Assembly: GCA_037903355.1 (NCBI GenBank)
Contig: JBAJFE010000042.1
Span: 4,104,001 to 4,168,000 of the forward strand
Direction: 5' to 3'
From: Trichuris trichiura
Taxonomy: Eukaryota > Nematoda > Enoplea > Trichinellida > Trichuridae
Length of the DNA: 64,000 nt
The position numbers and the translations under genes are program-made. Shown piece by piece: positions 33,601 to 45,600 of the stretch. The notes beneath the pieces were generated by a model, which was not told the DNA's origin, ran no database searches, and worked only from the letters and a program-made list of their open reading frames with translations. Positions within the stretch are counted from its first letter, which is position 1. Each line of letters starts with the position of its first letter.

Positions 33601-36600
33601 TAGACTGTTTGTAGTACTTGTTATCAAAAGTGAAATGATTGCCTTCTTCCATGCAAAAGGAAACCAATTTGACAATGTGAAAGGGATTTAGTTTAGTTCT
33701 GGTGGGTAGACTTGTGTCTGCATTGAGGAGATTGTATAGGATCTCAAGTGTATCTGATATGGGGATGCTCGGGAATAGTTCTTTTACGTCATAACTAACC
33801 AGAATCTCATCTGGTTCTAGGTAGTGACTCCGGATTTCGTTGACAAAAGTTTTGCTATTTTTGATAAAGGACGGCTCTTTGCCAGTAAGCGGTTTGATGA
33901 TCGTTCCTAAGTATCGACCGAGTTCACTTGTGATACTATTAATGGTGGAGACTATTGGTCTCATTGGAATCCCTGGTTTGTGTACTTTTGGGAGACCATA
34001 GAGCTCAGGGGGTCTGAAGTTCGATGCAAACTTAAGATGTGTTATCATTTTGCTGATTTCAGGTTCTTTGGCCTCAGCGGCATATGTGATGAGGAGAGAT
34101 CGAAGATTTTTCCGGGAAGCCTCTGTAGGGTCAGTGGGTAAAGGGACATAATTGTTGGTGCTTAAGATAGCTGTCATTTTTTCAATGTAAGTCTTTCTGT
34201 CTAGTAGAACTATTTTATTCCCTTTATCGGGTTTAGTGATAATTCTGTTCGGTTGATTTCGAAGCTCATGTAGGCAGTTCATCTCATGTCGACTTAAGTT
34301 AGGAGTGGCGTTGAAGCGGTGATTTAAGATTAATGTAGATAAAGTGCTTTTAATATGTCCGGCTCTTTGTGGGTCTGTCGAAGATAAACTGTCTTCAATT
34401 GAGGTAATGATATCGAGAATGGGTGGTCGTTTAGGGGTGGGAACGAAGTTCAGTCCCTTTTTTAGTATGGCCTTCTTATTTTCACTTATAGAGGAGGAGC
34501 TGAGGTTTACTGTTGTTGTATTTAGTTCCGACTCAGTGGTCCTTTGTAAGCTATTGCTGTAGACATTTAGAGAAGTCACCGGGAAACTCGCCTGAAGTCT
34601 ATCGAATTTCCTTTTTAATACCTATTTTTGTGTCGTGCAAGCTGTTCCTGCGGCCACATCCACATGCCTGACCAAGGCTTCGTAAATTGCTCTCTGTAGT
34701 TGGTTTCTGAGGTAACTGAGTGTGTTGTTGTAGTTTGCTGTCAATTTCGCTAGTGTAAATCTCTGTTGTCTTATAACGTTTTGAGCAGAGATAATCCAGC
34801 GGAAAATAGGATTCGTTTTGAGTGACTATCCACGTTCTGGCCCCATTTTAGTTGAAAGCACTTCGGTAGAATTCTGTGGTCTCTGCATTTCAGTAAGAAG
34901 GTCAGTTGGCTTTGAGTAAGACCCGCTTTAATACGTGTATGCTCCAAATATCTGGCCGCTGACAGGAAGGATGTTCCGTATACACCCTGTATAGTCTTGA
35001 AAATGTTGTTTCTTGGTACGGGAGCGTATGTTTTCATGATGTAAAAGTTTTATTACGGAAGTATTCCCGTTTAATGTTCTAAATAACTCCGGAGTTCTGT
35101 TTAATGTTCTAAATAGCTCCCCAACACTGCTGACGACGGAACACGAGCAGTTCCGAAACGTAAGGGATAGAATTGTTCTGTAATTTCTCTAACAATTTGC
35201 TCATCCATTCGTTGGTAGGGCATTTTGAAGTTTACTTACAGATACATCCAACATCCCAAACCCGTGAACCAGAGAAACAACTATGTTTTGTCTTTAAGGA
35301 AATGCGTTTCACATGTTCTGGTCTTTCTTTGTTCAGTTTTTTTTTGTAGCGTTTTCCCTTAGTTTATTACTACCAATTCAGTTAGGCAACTACGTTGCGC
35401 TGCACCTTTTAACAACTGGCCTGTCAACAGAGATTCCTGTACTTCGTTTCTCCTATCGTTATCTTCATTTTTCTCCACCCTCTGTTTTCTTCTCACCTGC
35501 AACAATATTCTTCATTTCATAGTCGTTTTTTGATGAACAGTAGCAGTAGCATCATCTCAACTTTACCTATTCTTTACAGTAATGCCTTCTTTTATCGTTT
35601 ATCCTGCACGTTAGTTGCACGCGCGGAGCATGTCTAAGTTAAAGACAAAATGTTTGGTAACGGGATGATGGGTGTTACTTATTAATCTTTCGATGTCTCC
35701 CCATTCTTTGCTAACTGTATTTGTAACAACCAAAACTAGAGCCTTTTGTTGGTAGTACGTTTGTCGTTTTTACAGATGCAATTACAGAATATGGGGAAAC
35801 GCCGCGGAAAAATTAATAATGAACATGTCTGAGTTAGCATAATAGCCGGATTAGTGAAGTTCAATCTTAATAAGAAAATGCTATTTTTCTTGTAACTTTT
35901 GCCTGATACTGAAGTAGCTGAGCTCTGCATAGGCCAACATAACCGACTCGAGCCTTTGTGGAAAATAGTGTCTTCTTTTTTCTCGTCAGGCAGCAGCTTT
36001 CCTATTAATAGTATTCATTAACAATATAGGAATGGCAGGGACACTAGGATTGGAGCATATCCTTTACGGGTGTTTTACCTGCTCGCGTTTCGTACTACTT
36101 TTCCTAGTAAGTTTTGGCATCTGTCTCTGTTAGACTTTTTCTGCCTGATTATATATACATTGGACGAGAACTTAGCTGTAAGATGCAAATGAATTCATTT
36201 CACTTCGTTGCAAATAATCCCATTTTAATAGAACGGAAGTAGAATACCTTGAAGTGGTTTGTTTACTATAGTAAAATGATTGGCGGTCTTGGAAACCCGC
36301 AAGACAAAATTTGTTTCATTTTGAATTAAAGTGCGTTGTAGCGTAAGTGTTTCATCGCGAAGCTGATGAACTTCATTCGGAATGAAAGAACTTTGAAAAT
36401 CACTTGATCTACTATCCCTTTATGACTTTGTGATCCAAGTAAATGCCTATTCAATGGTCGATTGAATGTGACGCATTTTTTAATGAACCTGTTCAAATGT
36501 GTGATGTTTTCAGTGGCCTTGCGGTTTCTCTCGGTCAGAGGGCAGCATTATTCTTATGCTACGACAAAGTTTGCACGATCTCTGCTTACGCTTTCCAGAA

Positions 36601-39600
36601 ACGTTGATGCATCCACTATGGTGGAGGGAGCAGAGAGCTGATTGGTTAAAAACTCTGGATAACGCTGAACGTCTGGAAACTCTAATCAATCACCTGGCAC
36701 GATTTGAACTGCTCGTGCGACCTTCTACGCTGGTGGAAGTATGGTACCAAGGCTTGGGTTATTCGCGCCTCTGGCGTCAGACTGCCGCTGATAGAGAGGA
36801 GCGCAACAATCAGAAAGCGAGAGCCCGAGAGCAACAAGCTCTTGACGAACCCAACGAAAATGCCGTTTTTGCAAAGTATACCGTGCTGAATGGTGCACCA
36901 AAGCATCAAATCTGGAAGCTCAAGCATGAGCAGTATCGTATCTCTGGCGATGGACATTTAGGAGGGTGGATTTGGATTAGACGGCAACCGCATATTAACT
37001 CTGTTTCCTGCTTGTCTCATGTATTTTGTGGAAACATTATCCGAAGCTCACCACACAGTTTGACTGTTAATCAGTTAATCATGGATTTTAGTCTAGGTGA
37101 CTTTAATACTGTGTAATAATGTTAATAATGTCTTCAAACCTTCAATTTCAGGACTTCGCTGCCCACCCAAGCGAGAACAGGGCCAATTAAATTTACAGGT
37201 TCCCGAAGTCGATTTTTTGGCTGGTGCACAGCTACCAGTTGAATTTGATTCTTTGCTTGAACACAGTGCAGTTCAGCCAATAGAGTCTTCTATATTTGTG
37301 AACTTAGGTCTCCACTCACCTTTGGTCAATGTTAGCGATGGCATTCGTGTTCATTCTGTTTATTTTAAAAAAGCGAAAGAATGCTGGCTGTTAGATTCTC
37401 TGTTGAACACGCTGGAGTGTAAGCGAGAAGTGTCGCCGTTTGTTGCAGTGCAACGCGGTATTTGTGATAGCCGTGCCTCTTGCTATACCATTAGCTGCAG
37501 AGTTTTTGGCAAGTATGCCTGTTATAGCCCTTCTTGTATTGAAAACTTCGCCGGAAGTCGTTTTCATCTTCTTGGCTTTGGTGGACGCAAGAGAGTGGAA
37601 GTAGAGCAGCCGCAATCAAATGTTTCTTCGGTTTTCCCCCCTGAACCAGTCCATTTAATGTACAAGTGTTGTGAAGAAGAAAATCCGAACATATTGAACG
37701 TGTCGCAGAATGTTTTAACGCGCCTCGCTCGTCGTGGTCCCGATGACGAGTTGGATGGTTTCAATTGCAGCGGTAGCAGCTCTGGTTGCGTGCCTTCACT
37801 CTTTCAGGCATCTATATTTTAGCAAAAGCTGGTTGGAACTGGTTATATCCATCTCCTAGGCCTACTGTGCAAACATGTTGGCGGTTGGCAACTCAGCGAA
37901 CTCTGAGTTTGCATTCTGTAGCCTTTCTGTTTAGGAGTTTTTACATGTCCATCAGGTAATTAGTCACTCGTCCATACTTTTTAGTTTCTAACGTTAATAA
38001 CTAAGGTGGAAAGAAGTACTAGTGAAAATGCCGCTGCAAACCAAGCATGTGCTAAGATCTGAAACCTACAATGAATCTCGCGAAATCATACAACATAAAG
38101 ATCTCCCACCCTTTGGTCTCTGCTGTGTATATATGACACGTTATCACAGGCTCGCGGATGACTTACGAAGTGTGAACTTCTTGAGTTCCTCGGAGCTGGA
38201 TGATGACGATTTCATATCCCCTGAATACGCACCTGGTAAGTATGATTTCGTCATCGTGCAATTAATCATTTTACAGCTCTTGCTACTAATGTCTGAAATA
38301 TCTTTGATTTTCATGTGTAAGACAAAATGAACGTATGAATGCTGAGCTTTTGAAATAGGGTTGTTACTCTTTTAGAAATGTGGTACGTCTAACAGAAGCG
38401 TTCTTGATGTTCCACGTTTTTATTTGAAGTATGCGCTTTAAGGAGGAGCGAGTTTCCGTAGTTTTTTGGCTGTCTTCCATTTTCACGGGAAATTAGAATT
38501 TTTATCAGCATTATGGTCAGTATATTGACTTTCCTAAGATCTTTTTGAAAATTTTTTTTACGGTTTCAACCCATTGTGTTTTCACATAACGTTTATTTCT
38601 GTCATAAACGTTGTACAAAACCATTAGTTTTTCATCTCAAGTAATTGTGCGACTTGTGAAGTAGTGGTATGAGAAGCGGCACTCATCTATAATAGGGAAC
38701 TTTAATTAACGGCGAACATGGTCTAACGAGTAGTGAGTTTTGGTAACGGTAGCAGTCCAAGTCGTTGAAATAGTACAAAAACGGAACTTTGAGGATTCTC
38801 TCGTTTTATTTTCTGCATATTACGACGCGAAATTCGTCTTTGTTGTGAAGATCTTTAAATATACACGCCCCGTAGCTTTCGCGCCAATATAAAATTTGAT
38901 CTTGTGGGTATGGCGGTGTGTTTGTGCAACTGTCTTTGTTTTGTACAGTCAAGCTAGCGCAGGAACAAGGTGGAGCATAATATAATTAAGAAAAACCTGA
39001 CCAATGAAAACTTATTGTGCGAAACTTTCGCGAAGCCTCTGTTCCCGTCTTCAGCGCAAGTATAATAGCAAAGAGCATTTCTGCATTTTCACGGGTCGAA
39101 TTTTCCTTAGTTACGTTATGCACTTCTACCTGCCCGTAAGGCAGAGCCTCATTTTCAATGGAACAAGCTGGCAACAAAACCACGAATGTATGCAACTATC
39201 TATGCTAACAATTTATAGCTTAGCAATGGGGCAAGTTTTTCTTTTTTACTTAGATAAGCTAATGTTTTAGTGTACCTTAAGGGATTAGTTAGGATCATAA
39301 TCTACCCAGAATAGATTCTAGCACTAAATAATGCTTTAAAGTTCATTTAGCCTGAATAGAATGAAAGCGGTTTACGGAAATTTCCTACTCTACTATGAAG
39401 TCAGTTTTTTTCATTGTGGAGCTGTGAAAACCATTTACTGACAGTGGCTGTTGATTTTAGAATGATTTCCGTCGAAAATTAACACCTACGTCTAAGCGCG
39501 AAATTCATTTGCTTTCTACGCAGGCAGCATAGAGGCAATTTTATAAAATTATTTTGGTGGAATCCTTCACGTGTGACGTTAAATCTGCGCTCGAGTTAAG

Positions 39601-42600
39601 TTTTCCATAAAAAAGTATCTACCGGCATTAATGAATGTGAGATATACGATACCAAGTTTTGACCTTTACCTGTGGAAATAATGCATAGTTTTTACGGTTT
39701 TATCAGCTATTCTTTCTGAACTGCTCATCTTTTAGCTGTTGTCTGAGGATGGGTAAATTCCCTTAATTTCTTCTTCGTAGTTTGAGCAAGCATATGGCAT
39801 GTAATAGAGATGTTCCTCTTAGCTAAATGGAAGGTACTGTAAGGGCCCCGCACAGAGCGGAGCGTTTACGGGGCAGTGGTTCCGGTGCTTTCGACGCAAT
39901 CTTGAATTGTTCCTTCGTCTACTTTAGTAACGTTGTAGAACATAGATGTCTTTTACATCAACTAATGGTATGTTTGGAATGTAATCTTTGCCTTTCTTAT
40001 CACTTTAAAGTATTAGCTACAAACACTTTGGAAACTTTACGTAAAGGAGCTCTTTGGTTGTGGATATAGTATGTCGTCTTGGCTTAAATCAGTGTATTTC
40101 TTTCTCGATTGTCCTGTGTGCCTATTTTTTATACGTAGCTGCCTCTCATTTTCTTCCCATTCTTTGGTTATGCTTGCTTTCCCCTTCAGATGACAGAAGA
40201 AAGGTACAGTATGTATAGAGCACATCGATTTACGTAGACTTAAATTACTCATTAGGAGAAGGTAGGTGAAAGACTATGAGCAGTACCACTCCCGGGTGAC
40301 ATCTGTATGGGATACCTGCCCGTGCTTTATTGATGCCGAGTTGAGTGATGACGGGCTAGCGAAATCACCGGAATGTCAGCTACGTTCCTCGGGAGGGTAG
40401 TAAAAAGCAGTGAAAACAGGCAGTTCTTTTTGACACAGTAATCATTTTAAGATGGTTTCCTTAAACCTTGCGTTCTTGTTTTTTCCTTTTTGATCTCTGC
40501 AGAGAAAATTGTTCCACTTGTTAGTCCGTTCTTTGACAGCTATTGTTTGCAGTAAGTTCCAGTTCAGTAAAGCGCAGCAGTCCGCAGTATTCGCCGTGGC
40601 AGTTGCGAAAGAGAAAACAGAAAGAATCCCAACGAGCGGATGGCCTTTCTGATCGTTTTGTTTGGCACGATGAATCCGTCTTCCTGTTTTGGGAAGTCAA
40701 GAATTATTGGATTCTGTGAATATGGCAACTGTTGGTCCTAGAAAAGTTCACTGAAAGTTTTTTAGGCAGAAAAGAAACTATTTTATTGAAAAAGAAAGGA
40801 ATGCTAACGGAATGTCCAACTCATCTCCGCTTTCTCGACGAAGCATTTTGGCCAAACCAACTATCATACTTTCAACGAATAAGTCGTCTGTTTCGGGAAA
40901 TTCTGTTGGCTTAAAAACTATTAGCGTGGTCTCACCGAGCATAAGAATCAGTGAGTCGTCTTAAAAATGGATTTAAGGCAGCAACCAAATTCGTGTGCTT
41001 TGTAGTTCCTGGTAAAGTAGACGGCGGGACTGTCTCTTCAGAGGGAGCTTCTTTACTGTTTCCAAAAACAACTATTGCTTCTAATACAACTGGACCGCCA
41101 ATCCTTACGTCTGTCACCCCGGTCAAAGTTGTTTCTTCTATTTGCCGGAAACCCAGTGGTTCCAGTAGTACAATGAGTTCGTTTCCCGTAGCGACTCCAA
41201 AGGCACCATTTGTAATGCTGCGTCTAGCTGATGGTCGAACTGTGTTGTCGCGGGCTGCTCCTGCTACCAACAGAGAAGCATTAGTTGGAGGTACGACGGT
41301 CACTACTATCCCTACGAATACTTCCATGTCTAGTTTCTTGCCCTCGAGGTAGTTTTTCGAGCTTTGAATTCCGTATTTGTTACATACTATTTAAGACTTT
41401 CCACATCTATTGCGGGTAAACCTACGCTACCATTGCGGACTGTCACTGCAGGTAGGTTCGGTACTTGTCGAATTAGCGTCTTGCGAATTACTTTTCGCGT
41501 TCATGTTTTGCAGAGAAATTTTGCGCACAATCTAGTTCTAAGTTGGCTGTGGGAAAGCTGGTTCGACCAATCATTGACAGTAACTGGTGAGTAGTTTGCC
41601 ACAGTTTTCTTCTTGCAAGCGATTTCAGCTTTCTGCTTTTTTCTGATATTACTGTTTCTGAAAACAGCATTTTGTATCGCCTATGTAAGCTTTTATAATT
41701 TTAATGAAGTCATGATTAATCCGTATAATTCACAATGGCCAAAGGCTGACTGCTTTCTGATCATTCATGATGGTCAGCTTAGTGGTTAATCTGAAAACTT
41801 CAATTTTTCAGTTTTCGTGTGTTGGACAGTCCAATCGTGATTTTGTTAGTCGGTTAGATGTGAGCAAAAGTTCGTTCCGTTTTCATCAAACCTGAATGCA
41901 TTTAAAGTCAGGCTTAAAGAACCGTGCCTGTTCAAAATATTTTCCGTTGCATTCCGATACCTTTTCTCAGCTTTCTGCCAGTAATTGAATTACATTTTAT
42001 TAGAGGGACCGTGGCTTTAAAGTGATGAATTAATCTTATTTTGGCATCCTAAAATTCTTTGGAGGGTTGTATAGATCGGAACATATTCAGAGTACGCCGG
42101 GAGAAAAACAATGCCTTTAAGGCATGCTGCTATTTGTCGCTAAAACGATATGAAGTGGCGCGTAGTCGTGCCACGGAAGTACATCATGCTGGTGAGTCGT
42201 ACACTTCTGCCGGTTTTTTCTCAACTTGTATGCTGTGAGCAGTAGATTCTGCAGCGGCCATCTAACCAGGTCCCACTGTTCACGAAGAGGCACCTTTTGT
42301 TATATATGTTTGCCGTTGCCGCGGATATAGATTGATCTGGTCTAATCTGACGTGTTTTTTCTGAGTTGTCACGAACGAGCCTTTCTTCTCCACTATCTGC
42401 CAAAGGAGACTTTTTTCCCATGCTTCTTTAACAATTTGTTGCCTGTCCTGGGGCATTTCTTTGTGGATTCTGGTAATGAACGTATTATCCATTTCCTGTA
42501 CTTTCATCTTTCAGTCATCGGATATAGGTAGCGGTGACCCACGGGTGCACCGCTCTCCGACATATTTCTGTGATTTCTTGCGCTGTTGCAGCTGAGTCTT

Positions 42601-45600
42601 AATCTAGTGGGGTGTGTGAATCTTCATTTTCAGTTATTGGTCGGCACCGTGAAAACCCTTTCAGTTCTGACGTTCTTTCTGACATCTTTTTCACCGTAGA
42701 TCTCCCACAATATTCTCGTAGCTTGTGCTCTTGTCCTTGAAAGGAAAATACGGGACGCACCTGAAACGCTCCTTTCTGGGACTCATGACAAAAGATCAAT
42801 GAAAGGGCTACTAAGCGAAATAAACCAACTAGATATTTTTTGGTTGAAGCAGAAGTTTAGCCTAGTCACGCTTGCGCAAGGAAGCTGAAGACCCTATGCA
42901 GTCGTTGAGATTTTCGAAATCAAGTTTAGTCGGACGAAGTTCTGCTCAATCCTAATAATTATGAAATTGTTTTCATATTCACGACTTCGTGCTTTGACAT
43001 TTTTTGTTAGCTTTACAATTTGTCGAAGTGTGCTGCTTGAAATTGTGAACAAAGTGGTAGAGAATGAAAGGCGGCAAAAGATGGTTCGAAGGCACAGGAT
43101 AAGCTGTGAAAGCCGCCGGATTTATTGGAAGAAGTATCGACTTAGAGCAAAGGCGAAACAAGTGCAATGCGATGCTATACAGTCCTGCATGCGGCAGTGG
43201 AAGATAGCACAGCGACTGAACCGTGAAAAGCTAAAAAGTACAATTGAAAATAGAGTCATGGTAGGTGCATGTTTTCTAAGTTATAGTTTTAACTTCTTAT
43301 TGTATTTAGAATTTCACATTTAAAAAATTTAGCTTATTTGGCTATTTTCTTTTTAATTAAACTTCATCTGTCCAACGTAAGAAGCCTGAGTTTTCTTGTG
43401 AACAGAATTTGATGTAGCCAACTGTCGTTTTTTAAAAATTGACTCTAAACTAGTATTAGTTGTATTAAATAATGTTTATCACGCCTAATAAATATTGACG
43501 ATTCTTAGTACAGCTTCTCTTCGTAAACGTTTTGATTAATGACCTATTGTAAAGGTCATAACATGCAAGGTTTATTGGGTAAGCTGCAGTTTGGTCGTTG
43601 TAAATTTAAAAACCTAAACTCAGTAACAAAATAACTCAAGCGCTATTTGTTAAACAGTTCTTCATAATATGAATTTTCTAGGTGAGTAAAGGACTTACGA
43701 AGAGAGATTCTATAGAAAATTTTATTCTGTGCATTAGGTAGCAACTCTTGCGCTTGTCACTTGTTTACCGCTATTGATGCTTCTTGTTATCTTGCTTTAT
43801 TTGCGTAAGTTTTCTCTTTCTTACGTTGCTTTTGGATGCAACTAACTGTACGCAGGCATTTTGATGAGACCACATTGGCAGATCCGTTTTGTCGGAGCGA
43901 CAGAGATCACGTGGCAGAACTGTTGCTAAGCTTGAACTTAAGAGCGGTACAGACTATGAAGCGTCCTAACAAATTTTTGTGGTTCTGTTGCATGATGGCA
44001 TTGCATTTCCACGAAGGCGTACGTTGTATAACATGGCCTGGTTTAAGAACACACATTAGACCTTTACGATTTGAGAATCAAGCTGGTAAACTTTGGGCGC
44101 GGGTTTATGGAACTCTGTTGTTAACAGCAGTGTAAGTTGTCTTGACACAAGAATTTTTAAAGTTCCGTAGACTTTTATCGGCCTAAAGTAAAGTGATTTA
44201 AAGCTTCTGAGCGGGTCTTGAGCGCGGAATAAGTCTCGTTCACGCAGATACGCTACTGGGCATGGTTAAAGGTTGCACAAAGTTTTTTGAGATTAATACT
44301 TTAGGCAGGACGAAAGTTGAATTGACAGAACTGGACTAATATAACACGTTCTGCCTTAAAAATATGTTCTAAAAGTTTAAGACCCTTAGTTTACAGTCGA
44401 CAAAACTTGCCGAACTTTAAGCCTTTTTGTACCATATTTTGCTGCTATCAGAAAAGAGAGTCCCGTAAGTTGGCGCTCAAGGTTTAATTGCTCTTGACGC
44501 TCCTATGCGTGTTCTTAAGCCAAGTTATCTCAGTTGAACTTGTGCGTCCAACGAAACGTGGTGCCGTCAAGCATCAGAACCATACAAACATGATGGGAAG
44601 CCTTAAGTCTGTAAGGTTCTTAGCTTTACGTTGAAGATGCCGAATAAATACCATTGCAGCGCCAAAATAAGGTAACGACAAAACGTCCTGCTTGTGAAAT
44701 GCTCAGTGGAATCCCAGCAAAAAGTCATTGACTGGTAGTAACAATTTGACTACTGAAATCGATGGGACTACTGTTTAACGCGCGCGTTTCATCGTATTTT
44801 GTTTTGAAATCAGCATATAGCTTTAGCTTAATCACGTTGGTTTATGTATTTCAGCATGTTTTTTCGAAGCTGAAGGTAGCGAAACCTCTTCCGGCATCCA
44901 CTCCAAGCAGGAAAACTGGGAAACTGCTTGCTCCAGTCATGTTCAGTAAGCCTTTTATCGATTGACTATAGTAATGGTATTTAACTTAGAAAAACAAAGA
45001 GCCGAGAGTAACCCTGCTCTCAGATTCGAGAGTAAAGGTTTGCGAATTCCATTACCTTTGCGACGTCCGTCGCCAAAGCGACCAATTCATGTGATATGGA
45101 AAAAGCCAGAGTCTAGCGCTAATGTATCGCAACGTCGTGGTGGTTTTGCTTTTCCTACGAGTTGTTCAAGACAAGAATCCGCTAGCCATCCAGCGAAAAA
45201 GCGTTCTGTCTTGAGAAGAGCTTCTAAAGAAACGAGTACTCGTAATGTTTTCTTAGACACCAAGGACGTTGTGGAAAAGTTCATCCCCAAAAACGACTTT
45301 TTTTGCGCTTGCTGCAATTCTCCTTATAATTCAGACAAGTGATGTTCGTTTCCTTAGAGAGGAACACTTACTTGAATAGTTTTCAGGTTTTATATCGCTT
45401 GCAGCCTCTGCTCGAGATGGTTTCACGGTATCTGTGTCGACATCACCGAGTCGCAGAGCAAACAGATGATTAGTTGGCACTGCCGAGACTGTCAAAAAGA
45501 GCGAGAGAGAACAGTTCAAGAATTGCATTGCATCTGTCGCACACCGTACGATGAATCAAGGTGGCCACTAATTACACCAACTGCTTCCTTAAGATCCTGA

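Larger units (their letters stand above)
32262..35094 (-). mobile_element. Penelope-like retroelement in BPTF intron 8
   Basis: Bounded by a 54-bp direct repeat that starts GTAAAAGTTTTATTACGGAA (32262-32315 and 35041-35094). Inside, on the minus strand, lies a nearly complete Penelope open frame with reverse transcriptase and C-terminal GIY-YIG endonuclease. Such elements prime at nicked DNA and are unlike LTR and LINE elements. Two frameshifts and one stop are visible, so this copy is inactive but young. A hammerhead-like motif touches the inner edge of the left repeat and another lies just outside the right one. Confidence 0.85.
29362..36513. other. BPTF intron 8 (7152 nt)
   Basis: Donor AAG|GTGAAA, acceptor TTTTCAG|TGG. 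It carries a repeat copy at 30215-30400, an antisense Penelope-like element with flanking repeats, and otherwise non-coding AT-rich sequence in which I see no further gene. Confidence 0.8.

Noticed and set aside
42060..42190. Exon-like segment (VRREKNNAFKACC..) with a GTGAGT donor in BPTF intron 17
   Set aside because: It cannot be joined in phase with exon 17, whereas exon 17 joins exon 18 directly and matches the family there.
42961..43323. A free-standing 120-codon gene
   Set aside because: Its middle part is BPTF exon 18; the ends are intron read-through.
43836..44135. 99-codon open frame between BPTF exons 18 and 19
   Set aside because: Its acceptor phase does not fit exon 18; exons 18 and 19 join in phase without it. 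No family resemblance.
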